Position numbers and translations under genes: made by a program. The notes beneath the pieces were generated by a model. That model ran no database searches. It saw nothing but the letters and a program-made list of their open reading frames with translations, and had not been told where the DNA came from. From an uncultured Fimbriimonadales bacterium (GTDB lineage: Bacteria > Armatimonadota > Fimbriimonadia > Fimbriimonadales > GBS-DC): a stretch of DNA of 5,486 nucleotides. Location of the stretch: NCBI GenBank assembly GCA_937934465.1, contig CALGZO010000045.1, forward strand, positions 1 through 5,486. Reading direction: 5' to 3'. Shown one piece after another: positions 1 through 5,298 of the stretch (the stretch's first letter is position 1; the number at the start of each line of letters is the position of its first letter).

Positions 1-20
1 CGACGCCAAGAAAGGCGTCG
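1..20 (+). repeat. Hairpin element A, isolated copy at left edge
   Basis: This is a perfect 7-bp inverted repeat, CGACGCC (1-7) and GGCGTCG (14-20), around the six-base loop AAGAAA. The same element recurs at 98-119 and 227-248 with loops ACGAAA and AGGAAA, so the arms are constant while the loop drifts. Degenerate inverted copies lie at 5141-5160 and 5221-5240. This copy does not fit the 129-bp register of the units to its right: in that register an A element would fall before the window starts. It is therefore a separate or rearranged insertion, and the array probably continues leftwards. Confidence 0.85.
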
Positions 21-34
21 CACCAGTGTTGTTC

Positions 35-163
35 GTTGGCGGGGACGCCGACGCTACGCTGCTGGGTTCGTCGGCGGGGACGCCGACGCTACGCTTGGCG
101 ACGCCACGAAAGGCGTCGCACCTGTGCGAGTGTGGCTTGGACAGTCTTGTCCAAGCGAGGCTC
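35..163 (+). repeat. Composite hairpin repeat unit 1 (129 bp, order B-B-A-C)
   Basis: This is the first of two tandem 129-bp units. It holds two B hairpins (35-52 and 70-87; arms GTCGGCG and CGCCGAC around a GGGA loop, with the first copy reading GTTGGCG and so giving one G-T wobble), one A hairpin (98-105 with 112-119, 8-bp stem) and one C hairpin (135-143 with 148-156; GCTTGGACA and TGTCCAAGC, a 9-bp perfect stem with GTCT loop). The linkers are also conserved with unit 2, notably the 15 bases at 120-134, which are identical to 249-263. I see no gene here. The family resembles REP/BIME-type or MITE-like intergenic repeats, but its identity is unknown to me. Confidence 0.9.
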
Positions 164-292
164 GTCGGCGGGGACGCCGACGGTACGCAGGCGGGTTCGT
201 CGGCGGGGACGCCGACGGTACGCTTGGCGACGCCAGGAAAGGCGTCGCACCTGTGCGAGTGTGGCTTGGACAGTCTTGTCCAAGCATCAATC
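164..292 (+). repeat. Composite hairpin repeat unit 2 (129 bp, order B-B-A-C)
   Basis: This is the second tandem unit, in exact 129-bp register with unit 1: B at 164-181 and 199-216, A at 227-234 with 241-248, and C at 264-272 with 277-285. Differences from unit 1 are few, mainly GGTACG for GCTACG after each B element, one base in the A loop, and the 7-base tail ATCAATC for GAGGCTC. The near identity suggests a recent tandem duplication or active homogenisation. Because 129 is a multiple of three, reading frames stay open through both units and produce artefactual repetitive ORFs. Confidence 0.9.
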
Positions 293-307
293 GTCGGCGG
301 GGACGCC
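293..307 (+). repeat. Truncated third unit (partial B element)
   Basis: The first 15 bases of a third unit (GTCGGCG, GGGA, CGCC) follow unit 2 at exactly the 129-bp step. Similarity then stops: the right arm reads CGCCTGT rather than CGCCGAC. This marks the right boundary of the array, 58 bp before the stop codon of the tricorn gene at 366-368. Confidence 0.8.
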
Positions 308-319
308 TGTCACTCTCTG

Positions 320-345
320 GGGTTCCCTGTTCGCAGGAGGAACCC
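320..345 (-). terminator. Candidate terminator hairpin of the tricorn gene
   Basis: GGGTTCC (320-326) pairs perfectly with GGAACCC (339-345). Inside, CTG (327-329) pairs with CAG (334-336) around a TTCG loop, leaving only a two-base bulge (337-338). Read on the minus strand the structure begins about 20 nt after the stop codon, the usual place for an intrinsic terminator. No T-run follows on the minus strand (the next bases are CAGAGAGTG), so it may act as a 3'-end stabiliser, or terminate weakly or with Rho. It also separates the gene from the repeat array. Confidence 0.45.
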
Positions 346-365
346 AAAGGAGGGGGTTAGAACGC

Positions 366-3300
366 TCATAGCGTCTGCAGTCCGCTGGGCAGGGGCAACT
401 TCGGGCGCGGTTCGAAATCGGGCAGGCGCGGCGGGTTCGACTCCATCTGTTTCAGAACCTCAGCAATCGCCCGATCGAGTTGCGGGTCGCGCCCAGCGGC
501 ATAGTCTTGCGGGGCGTAGTCCACCTCGATGTCGGGGTCTGTGCCGTAGTTCTCCACGCGCCAGCCAACATCGTGGAACCAGAAGGCGTACTCCGGCTGC
601 GTGGTTAGCCCCTGATCGACGAAGATGGACTTGGGCCAGATACCTATCACGCCGCCCCAGGTGCGCTTGCCGATAAGCGCGCCGATACGCATCAACTTGA
701 ACACATGGCTGAACATGTCGCCGTCGGAGCCAGCGCGCTCATCAGTGATTGCCACGATGGGTCCCAGCACGGAATCGTTGGGGTAGGGCATCGGCTTGCC
801 CCAGCGTGGCACATCGTAGCCCACGCGCTTACGCGCAAGTTTCTCCAGCAGCAGTTGCGACACATAGCCGCCGCCGTTGGCGCGTACATCCACAATCAGC
901 GCGGGGCGCACAATCTCCGCCAGGAAGCCGCGATGGAACTCTGAGAAGCCCCAGCTGCCCATGTCGGGGATATGCACATAGCCCGCCTGCCCGTTCGTTT
1001 GGGCATGCACATAGGCGCGGTTGCGTTGCACCCAGTTGCGATAGCGGAGCTTGGACTCGTCCGTGAGCGTTTTGGTGGTCGCAGTGCGGGTGTTGCCGTG
1101 CGCATCGCGGAGCGTGAGCTCCACAGGCGCGCCCGCCAAGTGGAGCAGCGCCTCGTAGGGAGTAAAAGTGCGTGTGAGCGGTCGCCCGTTGATTGCGACA
1201 AGCAGCTCCCCAACCTGGGCGTTCACACCTGGTTCGTTGAGGGGCGAGTCTGTATCTTCCAGCCAAGGGTCGCCAGTGAGGATGTGTGTGATTCGGTAGC
1301 CATGCGCCTGTTCGTCCCACTCGAACTCCGCGCCGAGAAAGCCGATGCTGTATTGGGGCGGCTGACGATAGTCGCCGCCGAACTCGTAGCAGTGCGAAGT
1401 GCCCAACTCGCCCTGCATCTCCCACATTAAGTCGGAGAACTCGCCGCGCGTGGCGACGCGCTCCAACAGAGGGTAGTAGCGGTCGTACACTTTTTGCCAA
1501 TCGACGCCCGACATGTCCGCGCTCCAGAAGAACTCGCGCTGCAGTCGCCACGCCTCGCGATACATCTGTCGCCACTCGTGGGTGGGCACAACGGCGCAGC
1601 GCACGCGACTGAGATCTATCCAGCCGCTCTCGCGCGAGGGCGGGGCTTGCTCGTATTTCTCGTCGGGCTTCTGACCTGCGGGCAGTACGCGCAGCCGCTT
1701 GCCCGAACGGTACGCCAGCGTTTTGGAGTCGCGCGACAGTGTGAAGTCGTTCACCTTACCAGCGAGCGTCTCCGTTTTGCCAGTGTGAAAATCATACATT
1801 AGAAGAGCGCCCTTGCCCTCCGTTTCGGTGGTGAACCATGTGTCGCCCAGTGTGCCCTCGACGGGGAACTGCGTGGCAATCACGCGCCGCTTGCTCAGCC
1901 CTGCGACCTGCCCATAAATACCTGCAGGTAGCGGGACTGTAATCACACGCAGGTGGATGTCGTCAAAATCGATGGCTGTGGGCTTGACAGCGTCGGGTTC
2001 CGACGGCTGTTGAGCGTTGGCGGGCGGTTTCGGCTCCTCGAACGGCTTGGGCGTGGGCAGTAGCGGGTTGGGGATATCCTTGCGCAGTACCACCGCCATC
2101 ACACGCATTCCCATCGGGAACGCGAGCTCGAACTGCAAGTTGTCGGGCACTGGGTCGTAGTCGCGATAGGAGAGGAAGTAGAGCATCTCGCCGTCGGGGT
2201 CCCACGCAGGTTGCACATCGCGGAACTCTGGTGGGGTAATCGCGTGGATGTCGCCCGTTTCTGAGTCGTATATTTTGAGGATGTGCGTGCGCTCGTTCGG
2301 AGCGAAGCTATACGCCAGCCAGCGTCCGCAGGGCGACCACGCAAAGCCCTCAATCATACCACACTCGCTCCGCTCCACCAGTTTTAGCGTGCGCGCCTCG
2401 ATGTCGAGGATGTGCAGCTCAAACCGATGGTTGCTCAGCGCGACGCAGTCTTTGGTGGGGCAGACCTCCAATCGGTAAGGATGCCCGATATCGAACTCCG
2501 CGTAGGAAACTACGCCATCGGGCGTAAGGAGCTCCAGTTGGGGTTCGCCGCTGGCGTCGGAGACGGCGACAAGTCGTTTGCCGTCGTTGAGGTAGCGGCT
2601 CAATCGGTAGCGCACGCCCTGCGCCTCGCCGTGCTGAATGACTGCGCCTTCCCAGTTGCCCATCGTGAACGGCTTGCCGCGCACGGTCAGTAGCAGCGAG
2701 TGCCCTTCGGGGTGCAGCGTATACTCTTGCAGGTACTTCTCGGTCTCCACAAACTTGCGTTGCGTCTGCGTGCGCGGGCTGCGCAGTTCTATCGGGATAA
2801 GACGGTTCTCGCCTGTCGCCAACTCCAGCACATACAGCTCTGCGCCCGCGTGATACACGATTCGCTTGCCGTCGGTGCTGGGGTAGCGCACATAGTACTC
2901 TTCGTGGCGCGTGTGGCGTTGCAGGTCGCCGCCGTCGGGCAGGCAGGAGTAAATGTTCGCGACGCCCTCGTGGTCGGACACGAAGTAGATACGCTCGCCA
3001 ATCCACATCGGGGCGGTCAGGTTGCCGTTGGTGGGTTGGAATCGGGTGAAGTTGCCGTCGCCTGCTCGGTCGATCCAGAACACGCCTGCGGTACCGCCGC
3101 GATACCGTTTCCAGCGTGCAGGGTCGCCTGTGTGTCTGCCCAAAATCGCTGCGCCGTTCGCTCCGAAGCTGATATGGTTCGCCAAGCCGTAGGGATATTG
3201 GTTCGGCAATCCGCCCTCTAAGCCGACGCTCCACAGGACTGTCTCGCGCGGCGGGCGACCTGCGGAGCTGTTATAAATCACCGCGCTGCCGTCAGGCGTC

Positions 3301-3581
3301 CAGCCGACGACTTCCACGCGCGTCGCGCCCTGATAGGTGAGGCGGCGCGGTTCGCCTCCCTCGGCAGGCATCACATACACCTCTGGGTGACCCTCGTCGC
3401 GCGCCACGAACGCAAGCCACTGCCCATCGGGCGAGTAGTGCGGCGTCATCACTGCGCTGAGGCTGGTGGTCAGCCGACGCGCGACCCCTCCTGCCACCGA
3501 GACCGTCCATAAATCGTCCTCACACACGAACGCCACCGTCTCGCCGTAAATCGTCGGAAAGCGATAATACCCTTTGTGCAT
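366..3581 (-). CDS. Tricorn protease (S41-related serine peptidase), cytoplasmic
   Basis: This 1071-residue protein is close to the length of archaeal tricorn, a large self-assembling serine peptidase that trims oligopeptides released by the proteasome or other ATP-dependent proteases. The N-terminal half is beta-propeller, with repeated blade motifs such as YSPDGQWLAF (49-58), PSTDGKRIVY (234-243), WSPCGRWLAY (415-424) and WDPDGEMLYF (460-469). A proline-rich linker (about 503-534) interrupts the second propeller. The C1 domain carries GTSH with Ser729-His730; a PDZ-like domain spans about 745-835; the C2 domain carries VDVRANGGGY (897-906), the nucleophile Ser952 in AGSDGD, and Glu1010 in VENYGTDPD. 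Spacing (223 and 58 residues) closely matches Thermoplasma Ser745/His746, Ser965 and Glu1023, so it should be active. The ATG at 3581 starts directly on the first propeller strand; the frame stays open upstream only because it runs antisense through the isomerase. No signal peptide or membrane segment is seen, and no tricorn-interacting factor gene is adjacent. Confidence 0.95.
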   Translation of the reverse strand: MHKGYYRFPTIYGETVAFVCEDDLWTVSVAGGVARRLTTSLSAVMTPHYSPDGQWLAFVARDEGHPEVYVMPAEGGEPRRLTYQGATRVEVVGWTPDGSAVIYNSSAGRPPRETVLWSVGLEGGLPNQYPYGLANHISFGANGAAILGRHTGDPARWKRYRGGTAGVFWIDRAGDGNFTRFQPTNGNLTAPMWIGERIYFVSDHEGVANIYSCLPDGGDLQRHTRHEEYYVRYPSTDGKRIVYHAGAELYVLELATGENRLIPIELRSPRTQTQRKFVETEKYLQEYTLHPEGHSLLLTVRGKPFTMGNWEGAVIQHGEAQGVRYRLSRYLNDGKRLVAVSDASGEPQLELLTPDGVVSYAEFDIGHPYRLEVCPTKDCVALSNHRFELHILDIEARTLKLVERSECGMIEGFAWSPCGRWLAYSFAPNERTHILKIYDSETGDIHAITPPEFRDVQPAWDPDGEMLYFLSYRDYDPVPDNLQFELAFPMGMRVMAVVLRKDIPNPLLPTPKPFEEPKPPANAQQPSEPDAVKPTAIDFDDIHLRVITVPLPAGIYGQVAGLSKRRVIATQFPVEGTLGDTWFTTETEGKGALLMYDFHTGKTETLAGKVNDFTLSRDSKTLAYRSGKRLRVLPAGQKPDEKYEQAPPSRESGWIDLSRVRCAVVPTHEWRQMYREAWRLQREFFWSADMSGVDWQKVYDRYYPLLERVATRGEFSDLMWEMQGELGTSHCYEFGGDYRQPPQYSIGFLGAEFEWDEQAHGYRITHILTGDPWLEDTDSPLNEPGVNAQVGELLVAINGRPLTRTFTPYEALLHLAGAPVELTLRDAHGNTRTATTKTLTDESKLRYRNWVQRNRAYVHAQTNGQAGYVHIPDMGSWGFSEFHRGFLAEIVRPALIVDVRANGGGYVSQLLLEKLARKRVGYDVPRWGKPMPYPNDSVLGPIVAITDERAGSDGDMFSHVFKLMRIGALIGKRTWGGVIGIWPKSIFVDQGLTTQPEYAFWFHDVGWRVENYGTDPDIEVDYAPQDYAAGRDPQLDRAIAEVLKQMESNPPRLPDFEPRPKLPLPSGLQTL

Positions 3582-3590
3582 AGCGCGGGG

Positions 3591-3596
3591 ATTATA
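3591..3596 (-). promoter_or_regulatory. -10 box (TATAAT) of the tricorn gene, near-leaderless
   Basis: Read on the minus strand, a perfect TATAAT lies 9 nt before the ATG at 3581. A start site 7 nt past the box would fall near 3584, giving a leader of about 3 nt, and no Shine-Dalgarno can fit. A leaderless or nearly leaderless mRNA is the natural reading. The expected -35 position (about 3614-3619) reads AAGCCG, which is not a consensus, and it overlaps the palindrome at 3613-3624. Confidence 0.55.
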
Positions 3597-3612
3597 CCTG
3601 CAGGAGTCCGCC

Positions 3613-3624
3613 TCGGCTTGCCGA
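3613..3624. promoter_or_regulatory. Short palindrome, possible operator between divergent genes
   Basis: TCGGC (3613-3617) and GCCGA (3620-3624) form a perfect inverted repeat around TT. It sits midway in the 57-bp divergent intergenic region, covers the place where the tricorn -35 would be, and lies 15 bp before the isomerase start. A dimeric regulator could act on both genes here. Palindromes this short are common in GC-rich DNA, so the assignment is tentative. Confidence 0.25.
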
Positions 3625-3638
3625 ATGAACGGCTCACT

Positions 3639-4478
3639 ATGCATGTCGGAATACTGACCGCGCCGTTTGGCGGCGAGCCGCTGGAGCAAGTTTTTGCGTT
3701 TGCACGCACGCACGGCTTCAAAACGCTGGAGCTCGCGTGCGGCTACGGACATCCGCACCTGAACTTGGAGAACCCAGACTTGGACACGCTCAAGCACTTG
3801 ATGGAGAAGACAGGCGTGGGGCTGTCGGCAGTCGCGTTCTACACCAACAACACGCATCCTGACCCTGCCGAACGGCAGCGCAATAACGACGGCGTGCGCC
3901 AAGCCATCGATATCGCGCACGCGCTCGGCGTGGAGGTTGTCTGCACCCTCGCAGGGCATCCTGTGCCGGGTAAAAGCAAGATACAGACCATCGAGGAGGA
4001 CTGCGCGGCAGTATTCCGCCCGCTCTGCGAGTACGCAGGCGAAAAGGGGGTCAACATCGCGCTTGAGAACTGGTTCGCCACCAACATCCAAGCGTTAGAC
4101 CACTGGCAACGGCTGTTCGAGGTCGTCCCGCACCCCAATTTCGGACTCAACTTCGACCCGTCGCACCTGTTGTGGCAGCAGATTGACTATATCAACGCTG
4201 TGTTCTTGTTCGGCTCGCGTATCTTCCACACGCACGCGAAGGATACCGAAGTGATGCGAACGCGTTTGGAGTATGTGGGCAATCAGGGCAGCGGCTGGTG
4301 GCGGTATGTAATTCCCGGTTTGGGCAGTGTACGCTGGGGCGAGTATATCGGCGCGCTGCGGCGAGTCGGCTACAACGGCGTGCTGTCGATTGAACACGAG
4401 GACGCCGCCGTTGGGCGTGAGGAAGGTTTTCTTATCGGTAAACGCTACTTAGAACAGTTTATTGCGCCAGAGGTGTAG
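3639..4478 (+). CDS. Sugar phosphate isomerase/epimerase-like TIM-barrel protein
   Basis: This 279-residue protein belongs to the xylose isomerase-like/AP endonuclease 2 superfamily (COG1082 type), whose members isomerise or epimerise sugars, inositols or related compounds at a divalent metal. The metal ligands are recognisable in order: Glu143 in ALEN, Asp173 in DPSH, His199 in FHTHAKD and Glu252 in IEHED. His176, three residues after Asp173, matches a substrate-contacting His in tagatose 3-epimerase-like enzymes. The first strand, MHVGILTAPF, begins at the ATG, which supports start 3639; an upstream in-frame TTG at 3618, with AGGAG at 3602-3606, is a weaker alternative. No signal peptide is seen, so it is cytoplasmic. 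It is divergent from the tricorn gene and 2 bp upstream of the next gene. Fold and metal site are secure; the substrate is not, since family members differ widely and no neighbour names a sugar pathway. Confidence 0.9.
   Translation: MHVGILTAPFGGEPLEQVFAFARTHGFKTLELACGYGHPHLNLENPDLDTLKHLMEKTGVGLSAVAFYTNNTHPDPAERQRNNDGVRQAIDIAHALGVEVVCTLAGHPVPGKSKIQTIEEDCAAVFRPLCEYAGEKGVNIALENWFATNIQALDHWQRLFEVVPHPNFGLNFDPSHLLWQQIDYINAVFLFGSRIFHTHAKDTEVMRTRLEYVGNQGSGWWRYVIPGLGSVRWGEYIGALRRVGYNGVLSIEHEDAAVGREEGFLIGKRYLEQFIAPEV
4469..4475 (+). promoter_or_regulatory. Shine-Dalgarno for the LolA-like gene
   Basis: AGAGGTG lies 5 nt before the ATG at 4481 and overlaps the final codons of the isomerase. It is a better ribosome-binding site than anything before the isomerase or tricorn starts. 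With a 2-bp gap between stop and start, it points to translational coupling and one shared mRNA. Confidence 0.65.
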
Positions 4479-4480
4479 CC

Positions 4481-5059
4481 ATGCCCACCCCACAGCAACT
4501 GATGCAACAGTTTGCGCAGAAGGTCGCCCGCACCCGCGCCTATCGCTACACTTGGGAGTTCCAAGAGCGCGACGCCAAGACGGGCAAGCTCGGCGAAAAG
4601 CAAGTCTACCAGCTGGAGTTCTTGCAGCCCCACTACCGCAAGATGACAATCATCCAGCGCGACCTGTTCAGCAACGGCGCAGTTCTAATTTACAACCCCG
4701 ATGCAGACCCGAAGGTGCAGGCACGCAAGGGGGTCATTCGGCGCGAGTACGAACCCAACGATCCCGAAATCCAGCGATTCTTCGAGACCGACTTAGGCTA
4801 TATTGTGAAGGATTTGCAACGGCTGTTTCGTGGGGCGAAGGCGGACGCTGTGCGACGCGCTCAGCATCGGCAACGCGAGGTCTTCACGCTTCGATTTGCG
4901 CCTGCAAACGACCCTGTGCAGCGGGTGGACTGCCTGCTGGATGTGCGCGACCTGATGCCGTGGCGCATCGAGTACGCCGATTCGCAGGGCGTCCGTTCGC
5001 TCCGTGTGTTCACCGAGTACGCTTTCCCGACTCTCAAGCCCGATGACTTTAAGTTTTAG
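4481..5059 (+). CDS. Hypothetical protein, possible LolA/DUF1571-like fold, no signal peptide
   Basis: I do not recognise this 192-residue protein with confidence. An N-terminal helix (about 3-18) is followed by alternating strand-like stretches: YRYTWEFQERDAKTGK (21-36), QVYQLEFLQPHYRKM (41-55), GAVLIYNPDADPKVQ (66-80), then a mostly helical charged segment (95-130), and closing strands REVFTLRFA (132-140) and VDCLLDVRDLMPWRIEY (149-165), ending in LKPDDFKF. This order resembles LolA-type or DUF1571-type proteins, which bind lipids or lipoproteins in the periplasm. Unlike those, it has no signal peptide: the frame is closed by a TAA at 4439-4441 and no other start codon lies between it and 4481, so a missed N-terminus is unlikely. 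A cytoplasmic role is inferred. It is cotranscribed with the isomerase (2-bp gap, good Shine-Dalgarno). The ORF is certain; the family is a guess from pattern. Confidence 0.85.
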   Translation: MPTPQQLMQQFAQKVARTRAYRYTWEFQERDAKTGKLGEKQVYQLEFLQPHYRKMTIIQRDLFSNGAVLIYNPDADPKVQARKGVIRREYEPNDPEIQRFFETDLGYIVKDLQRLFRGAKADAVRRAQHRQREVFTLRFAPANDPVQRVDCLLDVRDLMPWRIEYADSQGVRSLRVFTEYAFPTLKPDDFKF

Positions 5060-5140
5060 GTTGCTTCAGCTCGGTCGTCTCCTAAAGTTCTGACAGGGGT
5101 AAAGTTTTGCGTTCACGCCCAGTGTTGGCGCGTCTCGGCG

Positions 5141-5240
5141 CGCCGCCATTCGTGGCGTCGTACCGTCGGCGTCCCCGCCGACGAGCAACGCTTGGACAAG
5201 AATGTCCAAGCCACACGCACAACGCCACAAAAGGTGTCGC
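5141..5240 (-). repeat. Inverted composite hairpin block (A-C-B-A on the minus strand)
   Basis: Read on the minus strand, this block contains a degenerate A element (5240-5221), a perfect C hairpin (arms 5190-5198 and 5203-5211, 9 bp, loop TTCT on this strand rather than GTCT), a perfect B hairpin (5165-5171 with 5176-5182) and a second degenerate A element (5160-5141). The C-to-B spacer is 7 nt, as at 157-163, and B is followed by GGTACG as in unit 2, so it is the same composite element. The A-to-C and B-to-A linkers are shortened. It lies opposite in orientation to the array at 1-310, and the three complete genes are between them. The A copies have decayed while the B and C stems stay perfect. 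Confidence 0.85.
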
Positions 5241-5242
5241 GC

Positions 5243-5273
5243 TTGAACGCAATGCGCGTAGACAGGGTAGGAT
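5243..5273 (+). promoter_or_regulatory. Possible promoter of the nucleotidyltransferase gene
   Basis: TTGAAC (5243-5248) and TAGGAT (5268-5273) each match four of six consensus bases, with a 19-bp spacer, which is long. Transcription would start near 5280, giving a leader of about 19 nt to the ATG at 5299. The -35-like part begins only 2 bp beyond the repeat block, so the repeat sits immediately upstream of the promoter. This is a weak assignment made by eye. Confidence 0.3.
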
Positions 5274-5298
5274 TCATGGCGCGCAAAAAGAGAACGCG

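Noticed and set aside
1..310. CRISPR array
   Set aside because: The repeats are palindromes of three kinds with conserved linkers. There are no unique spacers of regular length and no cas genes in the window.
346..353. AAAGGAGG on the plus strand, a perfect-looking Shine-Dalgarno
   Set aside because: No ATG, GTG or TTG lies 4-12 nt downstream, and the following plus-strand DNA is antisense to the tricorn C-terminus.
26..676. Plus-strand ORF of 216 codons through the repeat array, encoding a repetitive peptide
   Set aside because: The 129-bp period equals 43 codons, so no frame accumulates stops through the repeats. The rest of the frame is antisense to the tricorn gene. The hairpin arms explain the sequence better than a protein does.
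829..1575. Minus-strand 248-codon ORF in another frame of the tricorn gene
   Set aside because: Arginine-rich low-complexity product typical of shadow frames in GC-rich coding DNA. The overlapping tricorn frame carries the catalytic residues. The same applies to 2419-3234.
3582..4091. 170-codon N-terminal extension of the tricorn reading frame
   Set aside because: It is antisense to the isomerase, whose metal-binding motifs are intact. The added residues resemble no propeller sequence, and the promoter-like TATAAT lies just before the ATG at 3581.
5052..5089. Inverted repeat around the stop codon of the LolA-like gene (AGTTTTAGG with CCTAAAGTT)
   Set aside because: Only six Watson-Crick pairs in a row plus two wobbles, a 20-nt loop, and it overlaps the stop codon; too weak to call a terminator.
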